Of a stretch of 64,000 bases of DNA, positions 35,544 to 44,573 are shown piece after piece; the first letter of the stretch is position 1, and each line of letters starts with the position of its first letter. Source of the stretch: Hyphomicrobiales bacterium (lineage in GTDB: Bacteria; Pseudomonadota; Alphaproteobacteria; Rhizobiales; JACESI01). The DNA is taken from NCBI GenBank assembly GCA_039973685.1, contig JBDWKL010000028.1, forward strand, positions 38,988 to 102,987, given 5' to 3'. The notes under the pieces are model-generated. The model saw only the letters and a list, made by a program, of their open reading frames with translations, had not been told where the DNA came from and searched no databases. Position numbers and translations under genes: made by a program.

Positions 35544-36521
35544 TTATAGATTAAACAGTGCACCCAATTTTTTTGATGCATCTTCATTCAACCAGTTTTT
35601 CCAAACATCTGAGTAAGTTGTTAGGTAATGGGCAGCCGCTTCATCTGCGGATGCTTTGTTGTCTTCTTTCCAAGCGAGAATCGTACCCATTTGCTCATTG
35701 GTAAAACTTACTTTGCTCATAAGTTCCTTGATGTCGGGGTGTGACTTGCCAAATGACGTGGACACAACGGTTGTGACGATGCTTTTTGGATAAGCGCCAA
35801 CAAACGGCGTCGCGCATTCTTCTTTACTGTTGCAGGCATGGCCTTCTGCGCTGTGTTCACCCAAATTCACCAATGTCATTGGATATTTGCCAAGGATTGA
35901 TGTTGGTGCCCAGTAGTAGCCGAACCAAGGTTCTTTCGCAGCGAATGCTGAACCAATAGAAGCTGCAAGTGTTTCACCCGAACCGTGGATGAAATCTTCG
36001 ATGCCGTTTTCTTTCAACTTGGCACCAAGCGCCATGTTTGTGTTGACGACTTGGCATGTCCAACCAACAGGACAGTTGTGGAAACGACCGCCAACAAGTT
36101 CTGGGTTTTTCACAATACCTTCAATCGTTGCAAGCTCTGGGTGTTTTTCGAGTAGATAGTTTGGAATCCACCATCCTTCAACACCACCGTCAGAGAGAAC
36201 TTCAGTCAGTTCTTCGATCTTTTTGTCTTTAATCAATGGTTCGTAGGCAGGCGCTGCGTTTGTCCAAATTTCAGTTAGAATATCTGGCTCACCCGTCTCA
36301 GAGACAGAGGCAAGGGCAGGGGTGCTTGCTGATGGGACAATCGTTAGTTTGCAGCCATAGCCTTGTTCCAAAATGAATTTAGATACAGCGGTTACAACGC
36401 GCGCAGAATCCCAGTCCATTTCTGTGATTGAAACATCTCCGCAAGCAGCATGTGCCTGAGAGCCAAAAGCGAACATCGAACCAACAAAAGCGCCGGCGTA
36501 AAGTGTTTTTCTTAAAGACAT
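35544..36521 (-). CDS. Glycine betaine/choline-type ABC transporter substrate-binding protein (orphan)
   Basis: A 325-residue periplasmic binding protein of the OpuAC/ProX family. The signal peptide ends near GSQAHA|ACGDV (residue 25). ITEMDWDSARVVTAVSKFIL and PDILTEIWTNAAPAYEPL are family-typical, and Trp/Tyr-rich segments (GWWIPNYL, PWFGYYWAPTSI) can form the aromatic cage for a quaternary amine. Five or more Cys suggest disulfides (CPVGWTC and CNSKEEC). No permease or ATPase gene adjoins it, so it must serve a transporter encoded elsewhere. Glycine betaine, choline or proline betaine are the likely ligands. Confidence 0.85.
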   Translation of the reverse strand: MSLRKTLYAGAFVGSMFAFGSQAHAACGDVSITEMDWDSARVVTAVSKFILEQGYGCKLTIVPSASTPALASVSETGEPDILTEIWTNAAPAYEPLIKDKKIEELTEVLSDGGVEGWWIPNYLLEKHPELATIEGIVKNPELVGGRFHNCPVGWTCQVVNTNMALGAKLKENGIEDFIHGSGETLAASIGSAFAAKEPWFGYYWAPTSILGKYPMTLVNLGEHSAEGHACNSKEECATPFVGAYPKSIVTTVVSTSFGKSHPDIKELMSKVSFTNEQMGTILAWKEDNKASADEAAAHYLTTYSDVWKNWLNEDASKKLGALFNL

Positions 36522-36600
36522 CGTATCTCCCTAAATCGTTATGTGCGTTTAGTCGTAGGGTATACTTGCGCGTGGGAAGAGTAATGACAAGCACACTTAT

Positions 36601-36628
36601 CCTTTTGCGTGCCGAAATACGCAAAAGG
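36601..36628 (-). terminator. Hairpin between parE and the binding protein gene
   Basis: A perfect 10-bp inverted repeat (CCTTTTGCGT / ACGCAAAAGG) with an 8-base loop, about 46 bases beyond the parE stop. There is no T-run after it, so it is a possible terminator or a protein-binding palindrome for the downstream gene, whose ATG is about 80 bases further. Confidence 0.45.
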
Positions 36629-36673
36629 TGACGTCTAAAAGCTCAATGATGTCATTAATTTAGCTTGATGCGC

Positions 36674-38845
36674 TTAAATATCGAGGTCATCAACAAATTC
36701 AGCATTTTCCTGAATGAAGTTGAAGCGTGCTTCTGGTTTGTTGCCCATGAGGCGATTGACGGCGTCGGCTGTTTCGCCATCGGCATGGTCAACAATTTCA
36801 ACGCGAAGCAAGGTGCGTTTGCTTGGGTCCATAGTGGTTTCTTTAAGCTGAGCTGGCAGCATTTCGCCAAGACCCTTAAAGCGACCAATATCTATTTTAC
36901 CGCGACCGTTGAATTCCTTTTCCAGCAACTCATCTTTGTGCATGTCATCGCGGGCATAAAGCGTTTTGCCGCCTTGGCTGATGCGATAAAGCGGTGGCAC
37001 GGCCATGAACAGGTGGCCATTGCGCACAAGGTCGGGTGTTTCTTGGAAGAAGAAGGTGATGAGCAGGGCGGCAATGTGCGCTCCATCCACGTCTGCATCT
37101 GTCATGATGATAACGCGCTCGTAGCGCAGGTCATCTTCGCGGTATCTGGAGCCTGTTCCACAACCAAGGGCTTGCATAAGGTCTGTGAGCTGCTGATTAC
37201 TTGCCAGTTTATCGCGGCCTGCATTGGCAACGTTCAAGATTTTACCCCGCAGTGGCAGGATCGCTTGGTTCTTCCGGTTGCGGCCTTGCTTGGCAGAACC
37301 ACCCGCAGAATCGCCCTCCACGATGAATATTTCAGAGCCTGCCGCAGAGTTTTGGCTACAGTCGGCCAGTTTCCCCGGTAGGCGAAGTTTGCGAACGGCT
37401 GACTTACGGTTGATTTCGCGTTCTTGACGGCGTTTCAACCGTTCTTCGGCGCGATCGACCACCCATTCAAGCAATCGATTTGCTTGATTAGGTGAGCCTG
37501 TGAGCCAATGGTCGAATTGGTCGCGTACAGCGTTTTCAACGATACGGCTTGCTTCTGTGGTGGCGAGTTTGTCTTTGGTTTGGCCAACGAATTCAGGTTC
37601 GCGTACGAAAACGGAAAGCATGGCGGCACTTGAGGTCATGATGTCATCACTGGTGATGAGCGAACCCTTTTTATTGCCGGTTAGTTCTGCGTAGTTTTTC
37701 AATCCGCGCAGCAATGTTGTGCGAAGGCCGGTCTCATGGGTGCCGCCTTCGGGTGTTGGGATGGTGTTGCAATATGAATTGACATAGCCATCACCAGCAA
37801 ACCATGCGACGGCCCATTCAACAGCGCCGTGACCGCTTACTTTTGGTGTTTTGCCCGCGAACGGTTCGTCTATAACTTTTTTCTCGCTGCCAAGCTTCTC
37901 AGACAAGAAGTCTGCCAAGCCGCCGGGGAAGTGGAATGTCGCTTTTTGAGGCGTTGGGTCATTGTCGCCAAGGCGTTCGGGCGCACATGTCCAGCGAATT
38001 TCTACGCCACCAAACAAATAAGCTTTAGAGCGCGTCATGCGCATGAGGGTGGCAGGAGAGAACTTAGCGCGTGGTCCAAATATCTCAGCGTCTGGGTGGA
38101 ACAACACCTTGGTGCCACGACGGTTATGCACTGCGCCTAGATTTTCGATGCCGCCTTGAGCAATACCGCGCGAGAAGGTTTGGCGATAGAGCGTTTTGTT
38201 ACGGGCAACTTCAACGACCAAGCGGTCTGAAAGCGCGTTTACAACGGAAATACCAACGCCGTGCAAACCACCGGATGTCTCATAAACGTTGGAATCAAAC
38301 TTACCACCTGCGTGAAGCGTGGTCATGATGACTTCGAGCGCAGACTTATCTTTAAATTTTGGATGTGGGTCGATTGGAATGCCGCGACCGTTATCAGTGA
38401 TGGAGAGAGAACCATCATCATGAAGCTCAACTTCAATCCAGCTTGCATGGCCTGCAACTGCCTCATCCATTGAATTGTCGATGACTTCAGCAAATAGGTG
38501 ATGCAGCGCTTTTTCGTCTGTACCGCCAATATACATGCCTGGGCGACGGCGAACTGGTTCCAGACCTTCCAAAACCTCAATATCAGCCGCCGTATAATCG
38601 CCCTCAGCGCTTGCTTTAAGTTTGCTGGCTGCAGGGGTGGCTTTTGGTAGACTTGGTTTTGCTGCTTTTGGCGTAGGCGCCTTAGCTTGCGGCGCGCTTT
38701 GCGGTTCAGCCGCAGGTGTCACGTCAGCGGCCGTCTCAGGTGTAGATTTAGGCGCAGGTTCAGGTGCCGCCGGCGTTGCTGGCGGTAAATCCGTAATATC
38801 CGCTGGGACACTAGAAAATAGGTCTTGAAATTTTTCTGCACTCAT
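36674..38845 (-). CDS. parE: DNA topoisomerase IV subunit B
   Basis: A 723-residue type IIA topoisomerase ATPase subunit that decatenates daughter chromosomes together with ParC. Residues 1-82 are an Ala/Pro/Lys-rich low-complexity extension. The GHKL ATPase follows: VLEGLEPVRRRPGMYIGGTD, EVIDNSMDEAVAGHA, DNGRGIPIDPHPK and GGLHGVGISVVNALS. The Toprim domain has EGDSAGGSAKQGRNRKNQA (near residue 508) and DADVDGAH (near 583), the metal-binding Glu and Asp residues. Its promoter region carries a LexA-type box. GyrB is excluded by the short Toprim region and the IlePro-His-Pro ATPase segment usual for alphaproteobacterial ParE. Confidence 0.95.
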   Translation of the reverse strand: MSAEKFQDLFSSVPADITDLPPATPAAPEPAPKSTPETAADVTPAAEPQSAPQAKAPTPKAAKPSLPKATPAASKLKASAEGDYTAADIEVLEGLEPVRRRPGMYIGGTDEKALHHLFAEVIDNSMDEAVAGHASWIEVELHDDGSLSITDNGRGIPIDPHPKFKDKSALEVIMTTLHAGGKFDSNVYETSGGLHGVGISVVNALSDRLVVEVARNKTLYRQTFSRGIAQGGIENLGAVHNRRGTKVLFHPDAEIFGPRAKFSPATLMRMTRSKAYLFGGVEIRWTCAPERLGDNDPTPQKATFHFPGGLADFLSEKLGSEKKVIDEPFAGKTPKVSGHGAVEWAVAWFAGDGYVNSYCNTIPTPEGGTHETGLRTTLLRGLKNYAELTGNKKGSLITSDDIMTSSAAMLSVFVREPEFVGQTKDKLATTEASRIVENAVRDQFDHWLTGSPNQANRLLEWVVDRAEERLKRRQEREINRKSAVRKLRLPGKLADCSQNSAAGSEIFIVEGDSAGGSAKQGRNRKNQAILPLRGKILNVANAGRDKLASNQQLTDLMQALGCGTGSRYREDDLRYERVIIMTDADVDGAHIAALLITFFFQETPDLVRNGHLFMAVPPLYRISQGGKTLYARDDMHKDELLEKEFNGRGKIDIGRFKGLGEMLPAQLKETTMDPSKRTLLRVEIVDHADGETADAVNRLMGNKPEARFNFIQENAEFVDDLDI

Positions 38846-38955
38846 AAAGAATTTTCGCCATCAAAAAAGTTAACAACCAGTATCTGACTCGCGCATTGTT
38901 GCGCTACACCCCCAGATAAAAAAATCTGTACGGTTTTTGTTCCGTATCGTACCCA

Positions 38956-38998
38956 TTTATATCCACAATATGTTATATGTAAAGAACAAAGAAGGAAC
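38956..38998 (-). promoter_or_regulatory. parE promoter with LexA-type SOS box
   Basis: Read on the minus strand, GTTC-N7-GTTC spans 38998-38984, the consensus of LexA boxes in many alphaproteobacteria. Directly next to it is TTTACA (38983-38978), then a 16-base spacer and TATAAA (38961-38956), a good -35/-10 pair. The start of parE lies about 110 bases downstream of the -10. LexA binding would abut the -35. Confidence 0.72.
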
Positions 38999-39137
38999 AA
39001 CCTATAAGGCGTGTTCTTATATTGTCTCTATTTATGGAATCAAGCTAATTTTCTCTATGTTATAAAACTTATGTTAGGAAAACATCCTTTATGGTGTAGT
39101 TTCTCTGATCAAGGTGGCTTTTTGATGGACGAATTCA

Positions 39138-41354
39138 ATGGTTCAAAAAGCTCTTTTGCGTGCCTTAGCGCCTTTTAAATTAGCCGATAAACACAATGAC
39201 GGCAGCGTATTCCGCCTAATAGACGTTTTTCGAAGTCTCAAACTTCAATTTGTTTTACTGGTCAGTGTGATCGTGATTGGCTGTGCTTTCCTCGCTGTGT
39301 GGATAGATACCAGAGCTGAGCTGCAAAAAAATCATGCACTTAGAATGTCGCAGGCAAATGTGTTTAGCCAATTACTCGCGCGTTCAACCAGCACGCACTT
39401 AGAAAATTACACAATCCATGATTTGTCTGAATTGCTCGATGAGGTGTCTAAGCGGCCAAATGTAAATTACATCGCAGTCACGTCGACCTTAATCGAGGAC
39501 TTGAAGCTTGCTCATTTTAAGCCGGCAAGTGAGGCCTTGGTTGAAAAGCTCTTAGCCGATAACGCAATACAGTTTATTCCGTCAGCGACACTAACTGAGG
39601 GTGCCTATCATGTAGTCATACCAGTATTGGTTGATGAGAAGCGGGCAGGGGCGATTTATATTGGATGGCACATGGAAGGCCGCTGGCAATTGCTGCCCAG
39701 TATCTTAAAGCGCGAATTGCTCACCACATTGCCGATGTTTCTCATTATCATCTTACTGGTTATTTTCATGATAAAACGGGTCATTCAGCCGCTCGATGAA
39801 CTGAAACTGGCAAGCGAACGGATTGCTGAGGGTGATCTTGATATAAAAATCAAACACAGTCGGTTCCGTGAGATTTCAAGTTTAAGCCACACGTTTATGA
39901 ATATGGCAGGGCAGCTTAGTGATAGCATTAATCGAATAAAGTCGCTTGCCTATAAAGATAGCCTCACAGGCCTTTCTAATCGCACCTTGTTCAACAGGCA
40001 TATGGAAGCAGCGCATTTCCAACAGCAAAACGCTGGTACAAAATTTGCGGTTTGTTTTTTGGATATCGACGATTTTAGTCGGGTCAACGACACGTTGGGC
40101 CATGATGCTGGCGACTATTTGCTGGCAGAAGTCGCAAACCGCTTAAATAAAGTTGTTTGTGATCTCAATCGGTCAGAGAACAAAAAGTCAGCTTGCGGTT
40201 ATCATGATGAAATCACCAATGGAGCGATTTTAAGTCGTTTCGGTGGGGATGAGTTTACGTTGTTATTGCAAGATATAAAGCGCACCAGCGATATTGAATT
40301 GATTGTTGAGGCGATGATATGCGCGATGCATGAGCCTATTTGGGTAAATGACCATTCTATAACAGTGGGCCTTAGTTGTGGGGTGGCGATTTGCCCACAG
40401 GATGGTGAAACATTGTGCGATATATTACGCGCTGCGGACCTTGCCATGTATCACGCCAAGCGACAGCCTGGCGTTTCCTATCGGTTTTTCGCTGAATGCA
40501 TGGATAAAAGAGCACAAACTCGAATGGTTCTCGAGGCTGATTTGCGCAAAGCGTTAAAGACCAACGCTCTGTCTCTCGTTTTTCAACCAAAGGTTTGCTT
40601 AAATAGCCGCCGCGTTGTTGGAGCAGAAGCTTTGGTGCGTTGGCAACATCCAGATCGTGGCATGATCATGCCGTCTGAATTCATTCCAATTGCGGAAGAG
40701 AGCAGATTGATCAATGAATTGGGCCTTTGGGTGTTAAAGCGGTCAATTGCTGCCGCTGCTCATTGGTATGGACGCGGATACAAAGTACCAATCGCCGTCA
40801 ATGTATCTGCGGTTCAGCTAGAAGATGCCAACTTTGTTGAGGAGGTTCGAGCAGCATTAGTTGGGGCGCAATTGCCGCCATCCATGTTGGAACTTGAGAT
40901 TACAGAAACTGTTGCGCTTTCAGACCCTGATGCGAGTGCAGCGCAAATAGCGCCATTGCAAGAAGATGGTGTTCGTTTTGCTATTGATGATTTCGGCACC
41001 GGATACTCCAACCTTTCACAATTGCGATGTGCTTCGTTTGATGTTTTCAAGATTGACCGCTCCTTCACATCCACCATGTGCCATGAGCAAGATTCAAAGG
41101 TTATCGTCGAAACTATTATCGCGATGGCGAAGGCGATGAATTACAGTACTGTCGCTGAAGGGGTGGAAAGTGAAGAAGAAGCGCGCATGTTGTATGAAGC
41201 AGGGTGCAACGTTGGGCAGGGCTATTTGTTTGCGAAGCCTATGCCGCTTGCCCGCCTGATTAATCACTTTAAAAACGACATCGCTAGCAATAAGCCAGTT
41301 GTCTCACTGAAGACTGTGAGAACGAGTAAGGGCGGCAAGCGCGTTAGTGCATAA
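39138..41354 (+). CDS. Membrane-bound bifunctional GGDEF-EAL protein
   Basis: A 738-residue cyclic di-GMP enzyme. Two membrane helices (about residues 36-54 and 196-214) flank a periplasmic sensor of about 140 residues of unknown fold. A HAMP-like segment (VIQPLDELKLASERIAEGDL) leads to the GGDEF domain; GGDEF is intact at 369-373 (SRFGGDEF), so diguanylate cyclase activity is possible. The EAL domain has EAL at 497-499 and the catalytic-loop motifs ETVALSDPD and IDDFGTGYSNL, so phosphodiesterase activity is also possible. The RxxD inhibitory site before GGDEF is absent (NGAI instead) and about 18 extra residues lie just upstream. It is divergent from parE. Confidence 0.93.
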   Translation: MVQKALLRALAPFKLADKHNDGSVFRLIDVFRSLKLQFVLLVSVIVIGCAFLAVWIDTRAELQKNHALRMSQANVFSQLLARSTSTHLENYTIHDLSELLDEVSKRPNVNYIAVTSTLIEDLKLAHFKPASEALVEKLLADNAIQFIPSATLTEGAYHVVIPVLVDEKRAGAIYIGWHMEGRWQLLPSILKRELLTTLPMFLIIILLVIFMIKRVIQPLDELKLASERIAEGDLDIKIKHSRFREISSLSHTFMNMAGQLSDSINRIKSLAYKDSLTGLSNRTLFNRHMEAAHFQQQNAGTKFAVCFLDIDDFSRVNDTLGHDAGDYLLAEVANRLNKVVCDLNRSENKKSACGYHDEITNGAILSRFGGDEFTLLLQDIKRTSDIELIVEAMICAMHEPIWVNDHSITVGLSCGVAICPQDGETLCDILRAADLAMYHAKRQPGVSYRFFAECMDKRAQTRMVLEADLRKALKTNALSLVFQPKVCLNSRRVVGAEALVRWQHPDRGMIMPSEFIPIAEESRLINELGLWVLKRSIAAAAHWYGRGYKVPIAVNVSAVQLEDANFVEEVRAALVGAQLPPSMLELEITETVALSDPDASAAQIAPLQEDGVRFAIDDFGTGYSNLSQLRCASFDVFKIDRSFTSTMCHEQDSKVIVETIIAMAKAMNYSTVAEGVESEEEARMLYEAGCNVGQGYLFAKPMPLARLINHFKNDIASNKPVVSLKTVRTSKGGKRVSA

Positions 41355-41437
41355 TTAACCGAGTTTATAAACAGAGGGTCAAGAAGCGTTTGATACAACC
41401 GTGTCAGGGTACGGTAAATTTTATATGGGAATTGAGT

Positions 41438-42199
41438 ATGGCAATCGCTGAAACCACTGATAACTTGGAATTCCTCGACGAGGATCAAAATGCGGCGTTT
41501 GACGTCGAATATCACACGCCGCTTGAGTACACAGAAAAGCTCGCGCGTTACAAAGAACTATTTCCAGGTCAGGATACAGTCCGCGTACTAGACGCTGGCG
41601 GTGGTAACGGCACATTCTCTGATTGGGTTTTGCGCAACATGCCAAACGCAGAAGTGACCCTGCTTGATATCTCTGATTATCTTCTTGATCGTAACGTGGA
41701 AGACGACCGCAAAACACTTGTCAAAGGCAATGTGATGAAAGCGGACGAAATCCTTGCGGGTCAAAAGTTCGACATTATTTCTGTAAACTGGCTGCTTCAT
41801 CACCTTGTTGCAGACAATTACAAAGACACTGTGCGTAACCAAGAAGAAATGATCACGCGTTTCGGCAATATCTTGTCAGACCGTGGCGTCATCTCTGTTG
41901 GCGAAAACATGTATAACAGCATGATCGGCAGCGACACGCCGTCTCGTTTGGTTTATGAGCTCACCGCTTGCCGCAATCCACTTGTCGTAAAAGCAATTAA
42001 GAGCCGTGCAAATACGGCTGGTGTTGGTGTTTGCTTCCACTCTGAAAAGGGTTGGGAAGACATGTTCAAACGCTGCGGTTTTGAAGACAAATGTGAGCGC
42101 GATTACGGTTACTATTGGACAACATCAATGACCCGTCGTTTGGCAATGAACATTAAAGACGTTCGCCACGGTCATTTTTGCATCGGTAAATCTGCTTAA
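41438..42199 (+). CDS. Class I SAM-dependent methyltransferase
   Basis: A 253-residue methyltransferase. Motif I is VRVLDAGGGNGTFSDWVL (near residue 46), with the acidic ribose-binding residue in EVTLLDISDYLLD; FDIISVNWLLHHLV follows as motif IV. The C-terminal part contains several Cys (AGVGVCFHSEKG, FKRCGFEDKCERD). The frame is open upstream to 41390, but the ATG at 41438 with GGGA upstream is the better start. Substrate (small molecule, lipid or protein) is not deducible. It stands alone between the GGDEF-EAL gene and gph and has its own terminator. Confidence 0.85.
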   Translation: MAIAETTDNLEFLDEDQNAAFDVEYHTPLEYTEKLARYKELFPGQDTVRVLDAGGGNGTFSDWVLRNMPNAEVTLLDISDYLLDRNVEDDRKTLVKGNVMKADEILAGQKFDIISVNWLLHHLVADNYKDTVRNQEEMITRFGNILSDRGVISVGENMYNSMIGSDTPSRLVYELTACRNPLVVKAIKSRANTAGVGVCFHSEKGWEDMFKRCGFEDKCERDYGYYWTTSMTRRLAMNIKDVRHGHFCIGKSA

Positions 42200-42230
42200 T
42201 AGCGTAAGCTGGTTCAAGACGAATTTTAAA

Positions 42231-42256
42231 ACGGTCCCTTATGGGGCCGTTTTTTT
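42231..42256. terminator. Terminator shared by the methyltransferase and gph
   Basis: An 8-bp stem (ACGGTCCC / GGGGCCGT, one G-U pair) with TTAT loop and a run of seven T on the plus strand. A preceding TTTTAAA supplies some T on the opposite strand. It ends at the stop codon of convergent gph. Confidence 0.88.
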
Positions 42257-42950
42257 ATGTGAAATCAGCCGCGATGGAATCGATTGCAGCTCTCATATCG
42301 CGGTAATGCTCAACTAAGCGGGTTGGTTCCAAGTCTTTCATAGGAATATCCGTATAACCAAACGGCACGCCAATTACGGGAATATCGGCGGCTTTGGCTG
42401 TGTTCACGTCAGTCGCGCTGTCACCCACCATAATAGCGCGGTTAAAAGCGCCGCCGCAATCTTCGATGGTTCCCCATAAGTGCTTGGGGTCTGGCTTTCT
42501 AACGGGGTAGGTGTCTGAACCACAAATGCCTGCGAAATAATGGTCCATTTCTAGAATTTTCAGCAGCTTCTTGGACATACCTTCATACTTGTTCGTGCAT
42601 ACAGCCAAAATCCAACCATCTGCTTTCAGCGCTTCCAGCGTGTCGATAACCCCTTCAAACGGAATAGTGTGGACAGCGATATTGGCTTCATAACTTTCCA
42701 AGAACATCTTATGGAGTCGGCTTCTAACATCACCTTCCAGCGGTCGTTCATAATGTTGATAAGCTTTGTCCAACATTTTCAACGAGCCTTGTCCAACAAG
42801 GTGCCCAACATGCTCATCTGCGATGGCGGGAAGACCTTCAGTTGCAATCACACGGTTTAATGTGGCGATTAAATCTCGGCCACTATCAACAAGGGTTCCA
42901 TCGAGATCAAAAACGACAATTGACTTATCTAGTAGGGCTGGAGAAGGCAT
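42255..42950 (-). CDS. gph: Phosphoglycolate phosphatase (HAD superfamily)
   Basis: A 231-residue HAD hydrolase. Motif I VVFDLDGTLVDSGRDL supplies nucleophile Asp14 or 15 and the acid/base Asp two residues on. Motif II is LAVCTNK, motif III SDTYPVRKPDP and motif IV MVGDSATDVNTA. The cap domain sits between motif I and II. The family removes phosphate from 2-phosphoglycolate formed during DNA repair. It might act on other sugar phosphates. Converges with the methyltransferase gene. Confidence 0.9.
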   Translation of the reverse strand: MPSPALLDKSIVVFDLDGTLVDSGRDLIATLNRVIATEGLPAIADEHVGHLVGQGSLKMLDKAYQHYERPLEGDVRSRLHKMFLESYEANIAVHTIPFEGVIDTLEALKADGWILAVCTNKYEGMSKKLLKILEMDHYFAGICGSDTYPVRKPDPKHLWGTIEDCGGAFNRAIMVGDSATDVNTAKAADIPVIGVPFGYTDIPMKDLEPTRLVEHYRDMRAAIDSIAADFT

Positions 42951-43103
42951 GAGAAGTCCTTTGGTTGGGGAACTTAGACTTCTCGGCTACAGCATGGCGT
43001 TGAGCCTCGCAAGTTTCTTTGTTCAACAGTCCGCATTTTTCTTGGCGTGGTAGCGATCTCCGTGATAGTGGGGTTAAGGAACAATATTTTCGGGAGCGAG
43101 AAA

Positions 43104-44552
43104 ATGCAGTTGAACGATCCAAGCCTATTGAAGAACCAATGTTACATAAATGGCGCGTGGGTCGGCGATGGTGTTGACGTTGTTACCAATCCTGCAAATG
43201 GCGACGTGATTGGTAAAGTGCCAAATTTTGGCACCGCTGAAACCCGCACTGCCATTGAAAGTGCTCATGCTGCTTTTAAACCGTGGAGCAAAATGCTGGC
43301 CAAAGAGCGCGGCCTTATTTTGCGTAAATGGTATGATTTGATTATGGACAACGTCGATGATTTGGCGATGATCATGACATCAGAGCAGGGCAAACCTTTG
43401 GCCGAATCAAAGGGTGAGATTGGTTATGCTGCTTCCTTCGTTGAATTTTATGCAGAAGAAGCCCGCCGTATTTATGGTGAGACAATCCCTACATTTAAAC
43501 CAGATAGCCGTGTACTCGTAACCAAGCAGCCAATCGGCGTTGTTACGGCGATCACCCCTTGGAATTTCCCAGCCGCGATGATTACCCGCAAAGTGTCTCC
43601 GGCTTTGGCAGTTGGCTGTACAGCAGTCATCAAACCGGCACCAGATACACCGTTGACAGCACTGGCGCTTGCAGTGCTTGCAGAGCGTGCGGGTATGCCG
43701 TCAGGTGTGTTGAATATTATCACAGGTGACGCGCCAGCAATCGGCAAGGAAATGTGCGAAAATCAAACCGTACGCTTTGTTGGCTTTACGGGCTCAACCG
43801 CAGTCGGCAAGCTCTTGATGCAACAAGCCGCTGGAACCGTGAAACGCGTTGGTATGGAACTTGGTGGCAACGCGCCGTTCATCGTGTTTGATGACGCAGA
43901 TATTGATGCAGCGGTTGAAGGCACGATTGCTTCTAAATTTAGAAATGCAGGCCAAACCTGCGTTTGTGCAAACCGCATCTACGCCCAAGCGGGTGTTTAT
44001 GATGAGTATTTGGCAAAGTTGAAAGTCGCCGTTGAAAACTTGAAAGTCGGCGATGGTACTGAGGCAGGCGTAACACAAGGCCCGCTTATCAACGAAAATG
44101 CGGTGAAGAAGGTCGAAAGCCACGTGCAAGACGCGCTTGAAAAAGGCGGTGAATTGCTAACGGGCGGAAATCGTCATGATCTAGGCGGCACATTCTTTGA
44201 GCCAACAATCGTTGCCAACGCGACCCGCGAAATGCGTGTGAGCACGGAAGAAACTTTTGGCCCACTTGCGCCCGTCTACAAGTTCGACACAGAAGAGCAG
44301 GTGATCGGCCTAGCCAATGACGTGTCTGCTGGTTTGGCTGCTTATTTCTATTCCCGCGATATTGGCCGTGTGTGGCGTGTTGCGGAAGAATTGGAATACG
44401 GCATGGTCGCGATAAATGTTGGTATCTTGGCGTCAGCCGAAACACCATTTGGCGGCGTGAAGGAATCTGGCATAGGCCGTGAAGGGTCGCATCATGGTGT
44501 CGAAGAGTTCATCGAGATGAAATACATGCTGATGTCTGGCCTCGACAAGTAA
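43104..44552 (+). CDS. gabD: NAD(P)-dependent succinate-semialdehyde dehydrogenase
   Basis: A 482-residue aldehyde dehydrogenase. ITPWNFPAAMITRKVSPALA binds the cofactor, GFTGSTAVGKLL is the Rossmann Gly motif, the general base Glu lies in MELGGNAPFIVFDDA, and the nucleophilic Cys in NAGQTCVCANRI. The second Cys after a Val is typical of succinate-semialdehyde dehydrogenases. The reaction finishes GABA degradation to succinate. The ATG at 43104 follows GGGAGCGAG; the frame is open to 43047. No GABA transaminase gene is adjacent; rpiA follows on the same strand after about 20 bases. Confidence 0.9.
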   Translation: MQLNDPSLLKNQCYINGAWVGDGVDVVTNPANGDVIGKVPNFGTAETRTAIESAHAAFKPWSKMLAKERGLILRKWYDLIMDNVDDLAMIMTSEQGKPLAESKGEIGYAASFVEFYAEEARRIYGETIPTFKPDSRVLVTKQPIGVVTAITPWNFPAAMITRKVSPALAVGCTAVIKPAPDTPLTALALAVLAERAGMPSGVLNIITGDAPAIGKEMCENQTVRFVGFTGSTAVGKLLMQQAAGTVKRVGMELGGNAPFIVFDDADIDAAVEGTIASKFRNAGQTCVCANRIYAQAGVYDEYLAKLKVAVENLKVGDGTEAGVTQGPLINENAVKKVESHVQDALEKGGELLTGGNRHDLGGTFFEPTIVANATREMRVSTEETFGPLAPVYKFDTEEQVIGLANDVSAGLAAYFYSRDIGRVWRVAEELEYGMVAINVGILASAETPFGGVKESGIGREGSHHGVEEFIEMKYMLMSGLDK

Positions 44553-44573
44553 TCAAACAGGGTGCGTTAAGTG

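Noticed and set aside
36665..37381. 238-codon plus-strand frame opposite parE
   Set aside because: It lies entirely inside the well-supported parE gene, has no ribosome binding site, and its Phe/Cys/His-rich composition is what the complement of parE codons gives.
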